From Streptomyces albogriseolus (GTDB lineage: Bacteria; Actinomycetota; Actinomycetes; Streptomycetales; Streptomycetaceae), in contig BMVA01000033.1 in assembly GCA_014650475.1 (NCBI GenBank), positions 1 to 41,277 of the forward strand: a stretch of 41,277 nucleotides of DNA, read 5' to 3'. The notes beneath the pieces were generated by a model. That model searched no databases and had not been told where the DNA came from. It saw nothing but the letters and a program-made list of their open reading frames with translations. This document shows, one piece after another, positions 16,055 to 24,731 of this stretch. How positions within the stretch are numbered: position 1 is the first letter of the stretch; every line of letters starts with the position of its first letter. A program made the position numbers and the translations under genes.

Positions 16055-18142
16055 TCAGCGCCGGGCGGCGGCGATCGATTCCCGCGCGACGGCGGCCACG
16101 TTGTCGGCGGTGAAGCCGTACTCCTGGAACAGCACCTTGCCGTCTGCGGAGGCGCCGAAGTGCTCCAGCGAGACGATGCGGCCGGCGTCGCCCACGTACT
16201 TGTGCCAGGTGAGGCCGATCCCCGCCTCGACGGCCACGCGCGCCTTCACGGACGGCGGCAGGACGCTGTCCCGGTACCCCTGGTCCTGCTCCTCGAACCA
16301 CTCCACGGACGGCATGGACACGACGCGCGTGGGCACGCCGTCGGCCTGGAGCCGCTCCCGTGCCTCGACGGCGACGTGCACCTCGGACCCGGTGGCGATC
16401 AGGATCACCTCGGGCTCGCCGCCCTCGGCCTCGAACAGCACGTAACCGCCGCGGGCCGCGTTCTCGTCGGGCTCGTACGTCGGCACACCCTGGCGGGTGA
16501 GCGCCAGACCGTGCGGCGCGCCCTTGCCGAACTCCTTGGTCCAGCGCTTGAGGATCTCGCGCCAGGCGATCGCGGTCTCGTTCGCGTCGGCCGGGCGGAC
16601 CACGTTCAGGCCCGGGATGGCGCGCAGCGACGCGAGGTGCTCGACCGGCTGGTGGGTCGGGCCGTCCTCACCGAGGCCGATGGAGTCGTGCGTCCACACG
16701 TACGTCACCGGCAGGTGCATCAGCGCCGACAGCCGGACGGCGTTGCGCATGTAGTCCGAGAACACCAGGAAGGTGCCGCCGTAGACGCGGGTGTTGCCGT
16801 GCAGCGCGATGCCGTTCATCTCCGCGGCCATGGAGTGCTCGCGGATGCCGAAGTGGATCGTGCGGCCGTACGGGTTCGCCTCCGGCAGCGGGTTGTCCGC
16901 CGGGAGGAACGACGACGTCTTGTCGATCGTGGTGTTGTTGGAGCCGGCGAGGTCGGCCGAGCCGCCCCACAGCTCCGGGATCACCGCGCCGAGCGCCTGC
17001 AGCACCTTGCCGGACGCGGCGCGGGTGGCGACGCCCTTGCCCGGCTCGAACACCGGCAGCGCGTCCTGCCAGCCCTTGGGCAGCTCGCCCGCGGCGATGC
17101 GGTCGTACTCGGCGGCGCGCTCGGGGTTGTTGTCCCGCCACTGCTGGAAGGACTTCTCCCACACGGCGCGCGCGGCCTGGCCGCGCTCCAGCGCCTTGCG
17201 GGTGTGCGCGATGACCTCGTCGGCGACCTCGAAGGTCTGCTCCGGGTCGAAGCCGAGGACCCGCTTGGTGGCCGCGACCTCGTCGTCGCCGAGCGCCGAG
17301 CCGTGCGCGGCCTCGGTGTTCTGCGCGTTCGGCGCGGGCCAGGCGATGATCGAGCGCATCGCGATGAAGGACGGCCGGTCGGTGACCTTCTTCGCCTCCT
17401 GGATCGCGTCGTAGATCGCGTTCGGGTCCAGGTCGCCGTCGGGCTTCGGGGCCACGCGCTGCACGTGCCAGCCGTACGCCTCGTACCGCTTGACCGTGTC
17501 CTCGGAGACGGCCGTCTCGGTGTCGCCCTCGATCGAGATGTGGTTGTCGTCCCACAGCAGGATCAGGTTGCCGAGCTTCTGGTGCCCGGCCAGCGAGGAC
17601 GCCTCGGCGGAGATGCCCTCCTGGAGGCAGCCGTCACCGGCGATGCAGTAGATGTAGTGGTCGAACGGGGACTCCCCGGCGGGGGCGTCCGGGTCGAACA
17701 GCCCGCGCTCGTAGCGGGCGGCCATCGCCATGCCCACCGCGTTGGCGACACCCTGGCCGAGCGGGCCGGTCGTGGTCTCCACGCCCGTGGTGTGCCCGTA
17801 CTCCGGGTGGCCCGGGGTCTTCGAGCCCCAGGTGCGGAAGGACTTCAGGTCGTCCAGCTCCAGGCCGAAGCCGGCCAGGTAGAGCTGGGTGTAGAGGGTC
17901 AGGGACGAGTGGCCGGCGGACAGCACGAAGCGGTCACGCCCGACCCAGTCGGCGTCCGCCGGGTCGTGCCGCATCACCTTCTGGAAGAGGGTGTAGGCGG
18001 CAGGCGCCAGGCTCATCGCCGTACCCGGATGGCCGTTGCCGACCTTCTGTACGGCATCGGCGGCCAGGACGCGGGCGGTGTCGACGGCCCGCTGGTCCAG
18101 CTCGGTCCACTCGAGGTCTGTGGTGGTCGGCTTTGTGCTCAC
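16055..18142 (-). CDS. tkt: transketolase
   Basis: Transketolase transfers two-carbon units between sugar phosphates with thiamine diphosphate. The 695-residue protein has the N-terminal [14 protein letters not shown] segment, the TPP-binding stretch [13 protein letters not shown] followed by [10 protein letters not shown], and the signature [20 protein letters not shown] in the pyrimidine-binding domain. The start is the GTG at 18142. It is the first gene of the minus-strand pentose phosphate operon and is divergent from ctaB, with 347 bp between them. Length and motifs are fully standard. Confidence 0.97.
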   Translation of the reverse strand: MSTKPTTTDLEWTELDQRAVDTARVLAADAVQKVGNGHPGTAMSLAPAAYTLFQKVMRHDPADADWVGRDRFVLSAGHSSLTLYTQLYLAGFGLELDDLKSFRTWGSKTPGHPEYGHTTGVETTTGPLGQGVANAVGMAMAARYERGLFDPDAPAGESPFDHYIYCIAGDGCLQEGISAEASSLAGHQKLGNLILLWDDNHISIEGDTETAVSEDTVKRYEAYGWHVQRVAPKPDGDLDPNAIYDAIQEAKKVTDRPSFIAMRSIIAWPAPNAQNTEAAHGSALGDDEVAATKRVLGFDPEQTFEVADEVIAHTRKALERGQAARAVWEKSFQQWRDNNPERAAEYDRIAAGELPKGWQDALPVFEPGKGVATRAASGKVLQALGAVIPELWGGSADLAGSNNTTIDKTSSFLPADNPLPEANPYGRTIHFGIREHSMAAEMNGIALHGNTRVYGGTFLVFSDYMRNAVRLSALMHLPVTYVWTHDSIGLGEDGPTHQPVEHLASLRAIPGLNVVRPADANETAIAWREILKRWTKEFGKGAPHGLALTRQGVPTYEPDENAARGGYVLFEAEGGEPEVILIATGSEVHVAVEARERLQADGVPTRVVSMPSVEWFEEQDQGYRDSVLPPSVKARVAVEAGIGLTWHKYVGDAGRIVSLEHFGASADGKVLFQEYGFTADNVAAVARESIAAARR

Positions 18143-18489
18143 CCTGAGTCAGGGCTCCTCTCCACATGTCGGATGCCGGTGACTGCCCACCGGCGTGGTC
18201 GAGCCTACCCCCGTAGGACGTGCCTTTTTCCGGGTCGTTCCAGAGTGCGGGCACTCCCCGGGATCCGCTTCCTGACCGGTGAGTTTCCGCATTCGGCAGA
18301 TGAATACGGAGCCGCTCATCCGCGTGCTCAATCGAGCCTCGGGACGCACCTCGGAGAGGGGTCCGCCAACACGACCGGACCCCCGCGAATGCCGGGGTCT
18401 GGGCAACGTCTAGAGTGGCGTGGTACGCGCGAGCCTTTACCGGCACTTCACAGGGAAAGGCTCGCTGGGATGTCTCTGTAGGGGTGTGC
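18143..18489. other. tkt/ctaB divergent intergenic region
   Basis: This 347-bp stretch has no convincing gene. It should hold both promoters. On the minus strand, TAGGCT (18207-18202) is a good Streptomyces -10 for tkt, about 60 bases before the GTG, but no clear -35 lies upstream. On the plus strand, TAGAGT (18411-18416) could be the ctaB -10, again with a weak -35. The -10 calls are tentative. No operator palindrome stands out. Confidence 0.45.
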
Positions 18490-19437
18490 GTGACGGCCGT
18501 TGAATCCCGCCCGGCGGGGGTTTTGGGGACGAGTCAGAGCCCTGCGCATCGGCCGTTCCGGGCCCGTGTGACGGCATTCGTGGCTCTCACCAAGCCGCGG
18601 ATCATCGAACTGCTGCTCATCACCACCGTCCCGGTGATGTTCCTGGCGCAGCAGGGCGTGCCCGACCTGACGCTCGTGCTGCTGACCTGCGTCGGCGGCT
18701 ATCTGTCGGCCGGCGGGGCCAACGCGCTCAACATGTACATCGACCGCGACATCGACGCGCTGATGGACCGCACCTCGCAGCGCCCGCTGGTGACCGGCAT
18801 GGTCAGCCCGCGCGAGGCCCTGGTCTTCGGCATCACCCTGGCGGTCGTCTCCACGCTGCTGTTCGGCCTGACCGTCAACTGGCTGTCCGCCTGGCTGTCC
18901 CTCGGCGCGCTCCTCTTCTACGTCGTCGTCTACACGATGATCCTCAAGCGCCGCACCGCGCAGAACATCGTGTGGGGCGGCATCGCGGGCTGCATGCCGG
19001 TGCTGATCGGCTGGTCCGCCGTCACCAACTCGATGTCCTGGGCCCCGGTCGTCCTCTTCCTCGTCATCTTCTTCTGGACGCCGCCGCACTACTGGCCGCT
19101 GTCCATGAAGGTGAAGGAGGACTACGCGCGCGTGGGCGTGCCGATGCTGCCGGTCGTCGCCGGCAACAAGGCGGTCGCCCGGCAGATCGTCCTCTACAGC
19201 TGGGTGATGGTCGGCGTGTCGCTGCTGCTCACCCCGATGGGCTACACCGGCTGGTTCTACACCGCGGTCGCCGTGGCGGCCGGTGGCTGGTGGCTGTGGG
19301 AGGCGCACGCGCTGCTGAACCGCGCCAAGGCCGAGGTGACGGGCGCCAAGCTCAAGGAGATGCGCCTCTTCCACTGGTCCATCACCTACGTCTCGCTGCT
19401 CTTCGTCGCCATCGCGGTGGACCCGTTCCTGCGCTGA
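18490..19437 (+). CDS. ctaB: protoheme IX farnesyltransferase (heme O synthase)
   Basis: This UbiA-family membrane prenyltransferase adds a farnesyl group to heme B to make heme O, the precursor of heme A for cytochrome oxidase. The 315-residue protein has about nine hydrophobic segments. It carries the prenyl-diphosphate site [20 protein letters not shown] (81-100), as well as the second polar loop around [17 protein letters not shown]. The GTG at 18490 was chosen because AGGGG lies five bases upstream; GTG at 18484 is the nearest alternative. ctaA, the next enzyme of the pathway, lies 2.4 kb further on. A strong terminator follows. Confidence 0.95.
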   Translation: MTAVESRPAGVLGTSQSPAHRPFRARVTAFVALTKPRIIELLLITTVPVMFLAQQGVPDLTLVLLTCVGGYLSAGGANALNMYIDRDIDALMDRTSQRPLVTGMVSPREALVFGITLAVVSTLLFGLTVNWLSAWLSLGALLFYVVVYTMILKRRTAQNIVWGGIAGCMPVLIGWSAVTNSMSWAPVVLFLVIFFWTPPHYWPLSMKVKEDYARVGVPMLPVVAGNKAVARQIVLYSWVMVGVSLLLTPMGYTGWFYTAVAVAAGGWWLWEAHALLNRAKAEVTGAKLKEMRLFHWSITYVSLLFVAIAVDPFLR

Positions 19438-19455
19438 GACACCTCCGGCACGCCC

Positions 19456-19495
19456 ACGGGCGGGGCACGTGGCCAAGGCCACGGACCCCGCCCGT
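19456..19495 (+). terminator. terminator hairpin after ctaB
   Basis: Outer arms ACGGGCGGGG (19456-19465) and CCCCGCCCGT (19486-19495) enclose inner arms GTGGCC (19469-19474) and GGCCAC (19477-19482), separated by a 3x3 internal loop. It begins about 18 bases after the ctaB stop. Confidence 0.75.
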
Positions 19496-19517
19496 CGCCG
19501 TTCGATCTACCCGTCGG

Positions 19518-19531
19518 TAGCATCCTGCTCA
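19518..19531 (+). promoter_or_regulatory. -10 element placing transcription start at the ATG (leaderless)
   Basis: TAGCAT (19518-19523) lies seven bases before the ATG at 19531, with no ribosome site between them. Transcription would start at or next to the start codon. No clear -35 is seen. Confidence 0.4.
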
Positions 19532-19863
19532 TGGCAGACACGCAGCAGGTGGACCCGAAGGACGGGCAGAAGGCGGCCCGGCTCGCCAAGCGGATCGGCG
19601 GCTACGCCAAGGAGCACGGCGGCGCCGAGGGGCACGTGGAGTACCTCGGACAGCGCGGCGCCCGGATCGTCCTCGTCGGCGAGGACGGCGCCTGGGGGGA
19701 CGTCCACGCGCCCTCCATGGAGATCGCCCGGCTGGCCGTGGAGAAGGCGGGCATCACCGTCCACGAGCAGTTCGACGGCGACTTCGCCGCCAAGGTGAGG
19801 ACCGGCCCGTACGAGTGGAGCCGCATGGCGGGCATCCAGGTCGGCGGCCCCTCCAACGACTGA
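19531..19863 (+). CDS. small conserved protein of unknown function
   Basis: This 110-residue soluble protein has no signal peptide or membrane segment. The N-terminal third is Lys/Gly-rich and helical (QKAARLAKRIGGYAKEHGG). The rest reads as an alternating strand/helix unit, with GARIVLVGEDGAWGDVHA and a C-terminal GPYEWSRMAGIQVGG. I do not recognise a named family and infer no function. Codon use is like its neighbours and the frame is closed by a clean stop, so it is a genuine gene. It stands alone between ctaB and the amidohydrolase-like gene and is probably leaderless. Confidence 0.8.
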   Translation: MADTQQVDPKDGQKAARLAKRIGGYAKEHGGAEGHVEYLGQRGARIVLVGEDGAWGDVHAPSMEIARLAVEKAGITVHEQFDGDFAAKVRTGPYEWSRMAGIQVGGPSND

Positions 19864-19947
19864 CCGCCCCTCGGGCAACACCTCTTCACCGGTTCACCCG
19901 TTAGGACCTGTAGGCAGCGACAGCGTCCACACGGGGAGAGCCCGGAG

Positions 19948-21054
19948 ATGATCGACCCGCCGTCCCTCGTGGACCAGTACTGCCACGGCGTACTGCGCAC
20001 GGAGCTGGGCCTCGGCACGTTCGAGGCCCAGCTGGCCCGTACCGAGGGACCGCCGGCGCCCGGCACCACCCTCTTCGACACCCAGACCGGGTTCGCGGTG
20101 CGCCGCTGGTGCCCGCCGCTGCTCGGTCTGGAACCGCACTGTCCGCCCTCCCGCTATCTCGCACGCCGCCGTGAGCTCGGCACGGTCGAGGCGGGCCGCC
20201 GGCTGCTGCGGGGCAGCGGCATCACCGCCTACCTCGTCGACACCGGCCTGCCCGGCGACCTCACCGGCCCCGACGAGCTGGCCCGCGCCGGCCAGGCCGA
20301 GGCGCACGAGATCGTCCGCCTGGAGCAGCTCGCCGAACAGGTCGCCGACACCTCCGGCACCGTCGAGTCCCTCCTCGCCAACCTCGCCGAGTCGGTGCAC
20401 GCCGCCGCCGCGCACGCGGTCGCCTTCACCTCCGTCGCCGGACTGCGTCACGGTCTCGCGCTCGCCCCCGAGCCGCCCGAGGCGGGGGAGGTGCGCGGTG
20501 CGGCCGGACGCTGGCTGGCCGCGCGCGGCGCCGGGGACCGGCTGACCGACCCGGTGCTGCTGCGCCACCTGCTGTGGATCGCCGTGGCCTCGGGACTGCC
20601 GCTCCAGCTGCACGCCGGGCTGGGCGCCCCGGGCGCGCGCGTCGACCGCACCGACCCGGTGCTGCTCACCGACTTCGTCCGGGCCACCGCCGGGCTCGGC
20701 ACCGATCTCGTGCTGCTGCACGGCTACCCGTACCACCGGCACGCGGCCCATCTGGCGGGCGTCTTCCCGCACGTCTACGCCGACTGCGGCGCCGCCCTGG
20801 TCCGCACCGGCGCCCGCGCGGCGACCGTCCTCGCGGAGGTGCTGGAGCTCGCCCCCTTCGGCAAGATCCTCTTCTCCAGCGGCGCCCGCGGCCTGCCCGA
20901 GCTGCACGTCGTCGGCGCCCACCTCTTCCGCGAGGCCCTCGCCCGGGTCCTCGGCGGCTGGGTCGCAGAGGGCGCCTGGTCCATCGAGGACGCCCGGCGC
21001 GTCGCCACGATGATCGCCTCCGGCAACGCGGCACGGGTGTACGGCCTCGACTGA
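19948..21054 (+). CDS. amidohydrolase-superfamily (Amidohydrolase_2-like) protein
   Basis: This 368-residue cytoplasmic protein resembles metal-dependent amidohydrolases of the Amidohydrolase_2 (PF04909) type. Expected barrel motifs are visible: LVDQYCHG near the N-terminus, LPLQLHAGLG (about 213-222), LVLLHGYPYHRHAAHLAGVFPHVYAD, and near the end KILFSSGARGLPELHVVGAHLF. In relatives the last block usually reads FSSD, with Asp as a metal or catalytic ligand; here that residue is Gly. Activity may therefore be altered or the protein may work without full metal chemistry. The ATG at 19948 has GGGGAGA upstream. Substrate is unknown. Confidence 0.75.
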   Translation: MIDPPSLVDQYCHGVLRTELGLGTFEAQLARTEGPPAPGTTLFDTQTGFAVRRWCPPLLGLEPHCPPSRYLARRRELGTVEAGRRLLRGSGITAYLVDTGLPGDLTGPDELARAGQAEAHEIVRLEQLAEQVADTSGTVESLLANLAESVHAAAAHAVAFTSVAGLRHGLALAPEPPEAGEVRGAAGRWLAARGAGDRLTDPVLLRHLLWIAVASGLPLQLHAGLGAPGARVDRTDPVLLTDFVRATAGLGTDLVLLHGYPYHRHAAHLAGVFPHVYADCGAALVRTGARAATVLAEVLELAPFGKILFSSGARGLPELHVVGAHLFREALARVLGGWVAEGAWSIEDARRVATMIASGNAARVYGLD

Positions 21055-21131
21055 CGCGGAAGGCGCGGGCCGGGTCCACGGCCTGCCCGGAACACGACGT
21101 CCGGGGGAGTGCCCGGGTGGAGACTGGGCGG

Positions 21132-21869
21132 ATGCAGCAGACCGACGCCCTGCTCGACCGCTTTCTCACCGGGCTCGCGCCCCTGTCCCCGGTCGCCGTG
21201 TGGGCGCACGGCTCACTGGCCGCGGGCGACTACGTCGAGGGCCGCAGCGACCTGGACCTGATCGCGGTCCTGCCGCCTCCGACCGGCCCGCGCACGGTGT
21301 GGCGGCTCGCCGTCCTGCACGCCCGGCTGCGCGCCGAACCGCTCGCGGACGGGCTCCACTGCACGTATCTCACCCCTGGGACCGCCGCGGGCGCGGAGCG
21401 GCGCCACCTCACATGGGCGCACGAGCGGCTGTTCCGGCGCACCGTCACCCCGGTCACCCGCACGGAGCTGCACACCTTCGGCCGGGTGCTGCGCGGGGCG
21501 CCGCCCGCCGACGTCCTGCCGCCGGTGCCGGACGGTGAGCTCGCCGCGTTCGTGCTGCGGGACCAGCGCGACTACTGGCGGACGTATGTGGACCGGGCGG
21601 ACCTCTGGACGCGGGACGTATGGGTCGACCTCGGGATGCTGACCCACGCGCGGGCCGCCGTCACCCTCCGGGAGGGTCGTCTGATCAGCAAGCGGGAGGC
21701 GCTGGACGCGCTGCCCGGCCTCGGCGCGCCCGAGGAGGTCGTCGAGGACATCCGCGCACGCCGCTACGGCGGACCGGTCGCGGCCGACGCGGCGTGGCCG
21801 CAGCGGCGTGCCGGGCTCGTGCGGAGTTACCTGGGGCCGGCGATCGACGCGCTGGTGGCCGGTTCCTGA
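21132..21869 (+). CDS. nucleotidyltransferase-fold protein (aminoglycoside-adenylyltransferase-like)
   Basis: This 245-residue protein has the nucleotidyltransferase superfamily signature GSLAAGDYVEGRSDLDLIAV near the N-terminus. It has the GS dipeptide and the DxD metal-binding pair that coordinate the nucleotide. The C-terminal half is helical (TELHTFGRVLRG, DYWRTYVDRADLW, LISKREALDAL), similar in arrangement to aminoglycoside nucleotidyltransferases such as AadA. Whether it modifies a drug or a cellular target cannot be told. The ATG at 21132 is favoured; an in-frame GTG (gtggagactggg) just upstream is a less likely alternative. Its 3' end overlaps the convergent ctaA gene by 43 bp. Confidence 0.75.
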   Translation: MQQTDALLDRFLTGLAPLSPVAVWAHGSLAAGDYVEGRSDLDLIAVLPPPTGPRTVWRLAVLHARLRAEPLADGLHCTYLTPGTAAGAERRHLTWAHERLFRRTVTPVTRTELHTFGRVLRGAPPADVLPPVPDGELAAFVLRDQRDYWRTYVDRADLWTRDVWVDLGMLTHARAAVTLREGRLISKREALDALPGLGAPEEVVEDIRARRYGGPVAADAAWPQRRAGLVRSYLGPAIDALVAGS

Positions 21870-22855
21870 GCCGGCACGGGCGTGGCCGCCGGGGCCGTCT
21901 CCTCCGGGCGTTCGCGGAGGGAGAGCAGGACGCGCAGCACCCAGATCCACATCACGCACGAGCCGAACATGTGCGCCCCCACCAGGACCTCGGGCAGATC
22001 GGTGAAGTACTGCACATAGCCGATCACGCCCTGCGCCAGCAGGATCAGGAACAGCTCACGGGTGCGGGCCGGCGGCCCCTCTGGGGCGTCCACGGCCTTC
22101 AGCACGAACCACAGGGCGAAGGTCAGAGTCACCACGATCCACGCCAGCACGGCGTGCAGCTTGGTGACCGCCTCCCAGTCGACCGGCATCCGCGGGACCT
22201 CGCTGGAGTCGCCCGCGTGCGGGCCCGCGCCGGTCACCACCGTGCCGACCGCGATCAGCAGCACGGACGCGGCCACCAGGAACCACACCAGCTGCACCAC
22301 GGCCTTGCCGACCAGCGGCCGCGGCTCGGCGTCGCCCTCGCGGGTGCGCTGCCACATCACCGTGGCGACCGCGATCAGCGCCGAGGACAGCAGGAAGTGC
22401 GCCGCGACCGTGTACGGGTTCAGACCGACCAGCACCACGATGCCGCCGAGCACCGCGTTGCCCATCACGATCCAGAACTGCGCCCAGCCCAGCCGGGTGA
22501 GGCTGCGCCGGAACGGCTTCTGCGAGCGCGCGGCGACGATCGCCCAGCCGACGGCGGCGCACAGCACGTAGGTCAGCAGGCGGTTGCCGAACTCGATGAC
22601 GCCGTGCAGGCCCATCTCGCTGGTGGTGGTGAGCGAGTCGTCGGTGCACTTGGGCCAGGTCGGGCAGCCCAGGCCGGAACCGGTCAGCCGGACCGCGCCG
22701 CCGGTGACCACGATGACCACCGACATGACGAGCGCGGCGAGGGCCGCGCGGCGGACGGTCCGGGGGTCCGGGGTCCAGCGGGCGGCGATGAAGGCGAGCG
22801 GGTTGCGCAGGGCCGCCTGGGCGTCGGCGCGGGTCACGTTTGGCACGCGTCCCAT
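21827..22855 (-). CDS. ctaA: heme A synthase
   Basis: CtaA oxidises the methyl group of heme O to give heme A for aa3-type cytochrome oxidase. The product (342 residues from the ATG at 22855) has about eight membrane segments. The extracellular cysteine pair of the family is in LGCPTWPKC (Cys64, Cys70), with the following LHGVIEFGNRLLT helix (His84, Glu88). Later heme-ligand histidines lie in VAAHFLLSS, TKLHAVLAW and VGAHMFGSC. Longer (ATG 22903) and shorter (GTG 22846, which would be leaderless behind TACGAT at 22859-22854) starts are possible. About 30 C-terminal residues are Ala/Pro-rich. The next minus-strand gene upstream is an ABC-2 transporter permease. Confidence 0.93.
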   Translation of the reverse strand: MGRVPNVTRADAQAALRNPLAFIAARWTPDPRTVRRAALAALVMSVVIVVTGGAVRLTGSGLGCPTWPKCTDDSLTTTSEMGLHGVIEFGNRLLTYVLCAAVGWAIVAARSQKPFRRSLTRLGWAQFWIVMGNAVLGGIVVLVGLNPYTVAAHFLLSSALIAVATVMWQRTREGDAEPRPLVGKAVVQLVWFLVAASVLLIAVGTVVTGAGPHAGDSSEVPRMPVDWEAVTKLHAVLAWIVVTLTFALWFVLKAVDAPEGPPARTRELFLILLAQGVIGYVQYFTDLPEVLVGAHMFGSCVMWIWVLRVLLSLRERPEETAPAATPVPAQEPATSASIAGPR

Positions 22856-22910
22856 CGTAGGCGTCCGCTTGTGCACGCTTTCACGAGGGTCGGTTCCGGT
22901 CATCGCACAC

Positions 22911-23681
22911 CTACTCCCAGCGGAAGAACGCGCCGGCGGCCGCGAGCCCCGCGACCGCCCAGGCGGTGAGGATCCCCAGGTCGGCCCAGGGCATTCCGGC
23001 GCCGTGCTGGAGCACGTCCCGCAGGCCCTCCGACAGCGCGGCGATGGGCAGCAGGCCCAGCACGTCCTGCGCCGCGTCGGGGAACTTGTCCAGCGGCACG
23101 ACCACCCCGCCGCCGACGAGCAGCAGCAGGAAGACCAGGTTGGCGGCGGCGAGAGTGGCCTCCGCCTTGAGCGTGCCGGCCATGAGGAGCCCGAGCCCGG
23201 AGAAGGCGGCCGTGCCCAGCGCCAGCAGGGCGACCACCGCGAGGGCGCTGCCCCGCGGGTCCCAGCCGAGCAGCAGCGCGATCACGGTCAGCAGCACCAC
23301 CTGGAGCACCTCGGTGACCAGCACCGAGAGCGTCTTGGCGGTCATCAGCCCCCAGCGCGGCAGCGGGGAGGCGGCGAGCCGCTTCAGCACGCCGTAGCGG
23401 CGTTCGAAGCCGGTCGCGATGGCCTGCCCGGTGAACGCGGTCGACATCACCGCGAGCGCGAGGACGCCGGGCGCGAGGAAGTCCACCGCCGCGCCGTCGC
23501 CGGTGTCCACCACGTCCACGGTGCTGAACAGCACCAGCAGCAGGGTGGGGATGATCACGGTGAGCAGCAGCTGCTCGCCGTTGCGCAGCAGCATCTTCGT
23601 CTCGAGCACCGCCTGCGCGGCGATCATGCGGGCCGGCGGCGCCGCCCCCGGCTGCGGAGAGTAGATCCCGGTGGCCGTCAC
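22911..23681 (-). CDS. ABC-2 type transporter permease
   Basis: This 256-residue permease of the ABC-2 family has six hydrophobic segments and the family's GFERRYGVLKRLAASPLPRWGLMTAK stretch after the second helix. It should form an exporter with the ATPase encoded upstream. The GTG at 23681 was chosen because AAGGAG lies just upstream and it overlaps the stop of a short reading frame in a GTGA arrangement. In actinobacteria such a gene pair commonly sits beside ctaA, and in Mycobacterium tuberculosis the equivalent genes lie between ctaA and sufR. The substrate is not known; a role near heme or cytochrome oxidase biogenesis is only inferred from position. Confidence 0.92.
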   Translation of the reverse strand: MTATGIYSPQPGAAPPARMIAAQAVLETKMLLRNGEQLLLTVIIPTLLLVLFSTVDVVDTGDGAAVDFLAPGVLALAVMSTAFTGQAIATGFERRYGVLKRLAASPLPRWGLMTAKTLSVLVTEVLQVVLLTVIALLLGWDPRGSALAVVALLALGTAAFSGLGLLMAGTLKAEATLAAANLVFLLLLVGGGVVVPLDKFPDAAQDVLGLLPIAALSEGLRDVLQHGAGMPWADLGILTAWAVAGLAAAGAFFRWE

Positions 23682-23710
23682 GAACGCAGCTCCTTGCCCG
23701 TCAGCTCCAG
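23678..23710. repeat. 33-bp direct repeat, copy next to the permease start
   Basis: This copy is identical to 23794-23826, 116 bp away. On the minus strand it encodes the last residues of the ATPase (LELTGKELRS-stop) and contains AAGGAG and the GTGA stop-start junction. It is the copy that provides the ribosome site and start of the permease gene. Confidence 0.95.
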
Positions 23711-23797
23711 GCTGTGCCTTCCCGGGGGCCACTGCAGCCGATTGCGGCTGCGCCGCGGGCCGGACCCCCGGCCGGTCTCGGGGTGATGCGTGATCAC
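23678..23797 (-). CDS. possible 39-codon leader reading frame created by the duplication
   Basis: The GTG at 23797 overlaps the ATPase stop (GTGA) with AAGGAG upstream. It opens a 39-residue frame (VITHHPETGRGSG... ending LELTGKELRS) that stops in another GTGA overlap with the permease start. Every signal for translation is a duplicate of the original ATPase-permease coupling site. The peptide is Arg-rich with no recognisable fold, so its role, if any, would be to carry ribosomes from the ATPase to the permease. A 7-bp hairpin (23734-23740 with 23745-23751) lies inside it. Expression is not proven. Confidence 0.35.
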   Translation of the reverse strand: MITHHPETGRGSGPRRSRNRLQWPPGRHSLELTGKELRS

Positions 23798-23826
23798 GAA
23801 CGCAGCTCCTTGCCCGTCAGCTCCAG
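23794..23826. repeat. 33-bp direct repeat, copy at the ATPase 3' end
   Basis: This is the original-looking copy of the direct repeat and contains the true end of the ATPase gene, its stop and a GTGA junction. The other copy is at 23678-23710. Confidence 0.95.
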
Positions 23827-24717
23827 AAACACGTCTTCGAGGGTGTGGCGCTCCACCGAGATGCGGTCCGGCAGGACGCCGTGCTGCGCGCACCAGGACG
23901 TCACGGTGGCGAGCAGCTGCGGGTCGACCTTGCCGGTGACCCGGTACGAGCCCGGCGTCGCCTCGGCGGCCGACGCGTCGGGGGGCAGCGCCTTCAGCAG
24001 GGAGGCCACGTCCAGTCCGGGCCGCCCGGAGAAGCGCAGGGTGTTCTCGGCGCCGCCCCGGCACAGCTCCTCGGGGGACCCCTGGGCGACGACCCGGCCG
24101 GCGTCGATGATGGCCACGTCGTCGGCGAGCTGCTCGGCCTCGTCCATGTAGTGCGTGGTGAGGACGACGGAGACGCCGTCGTCGCGCAGGTCGCGGACCA
24201 GGTCCCAGGTGGCGTGGCGGGCCTGCGGGTCGAGGCCGGCGGTCGGCTCGTCCAGGAACACCAGTTCCGGGCGGCCCACCACGGCCATCGCCAGCGCGAG
24301 CCGCTGCTGCTGTCCGCCGGACAGCCGCCGGTACGCCGTACGGCCGCAGGAGCCGAGACCCAGGCGTTCGATCAGCGCGTCCACGTCCAGCGGGCGCGCG
24401 TGCAGCTTCGCCACGTGCCGCAGCATCTCGTCGGCCCGCGCCCCCGCGTACACGCCGCCGGACTGGAGCATCACGCCGATACGGGGCCGCAGCGCCGCCG
24501 ACTCGCGGACCGGGTCGAGACCCAGGACGCGCACCGTGCCGGAGTCCGGCCGCCGGTACCCCTCGCAGATCTCGACCGTGGTCGTCTTGCCCGCTCCGTT
24601 GGGGCCGAGCACGGCGGTCACGCCCTGCCGGGCCGCCAGGTCGAGGCCGTCCACCGCGGTCTTCGTGCCGTAGCGCTTCACCAGGGCCTGCACCTGGACC
24701 ACGGGCTCACTTCGCAT
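23794..24717 (-). CDS. ABC-2 exporter ATPase
   Basis: This 307-residue ATPase is of the multidrug/ABC-2 exporter class. Walker A is GPNGAGKT (38-45), the signature is LSGGQQQRLALA, Walker B is LVFLDEPTAGLD, and the switch region is LTTHYMDEAEQLAD. A C-terminal accessory domain of about 90 residues ends in LEDVFLELTGKELRS, as in DrrA-like ATPases. The ATG at 24717 has no ribosome site. TAGACT lies eight bases upstream on the minus strand, so the gene may be leaderless. It is followed by the permease gene after a duplicated junction and is divergent from sufR. Confidence 0.94.
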   Translation of the reverse strand: MRSEPVVQVQALVKRYGTKTAVDGLDLAARQGVTAVLGPNGAGKTTTVEICEGYRRPDSGTVRVLGLDPVRESAALRPRIGVMLQSGGVYAGARADEMLRHVAKLHARPLDVDALIERLGLGSCGRTAYRRLSGGQQQRLALAMAVVGRPELVFLDEPTAGLDPQARHATWDLVRDLRDDGVSVVLTTHYMDEAEQLADDVAIIDAGRVVAQGSPEELCRGGAENTLRFSGRPGLDVASLLKALPPDASAAEATPGSYRVTGKVDPQLLATVTSWCAQHGVLPDRISVERHTLEDVFLELTGKELRS

Positions 24718-24725
24718 GGGTCATG

Positions 24726-24731
24726 AGTCTA
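24726..24731 (-). promoter_or_regulatory. -10 element of the ABC-2 ATPase gene
   Basis: TAGACT on the minus strand (24731-24726) lies eight bases before the ATG at 24717, consistent with leaderless transcription. No clear -35 was found. Confidence 0.4.

Noticed and set aside
20574-21131. N-terminal extension of the nucleotidyltransferase frame back to 20574
   Set aside because: The extension overlaps the amidohydrolase-like gene in another frame and is Arg/Pro-rich. The nucleotidyltransferase fold begins right after the ATG at 21132.
23734-23751. Hairpin GCAGCCG-ATTG-CGGCTGC as a terminator between the ABC ATPase and permease
   Set aside because: The stem is only 7 bp, has no T-run, and lies within the duplicated coupling region, so termination there is unlikely to be strong.
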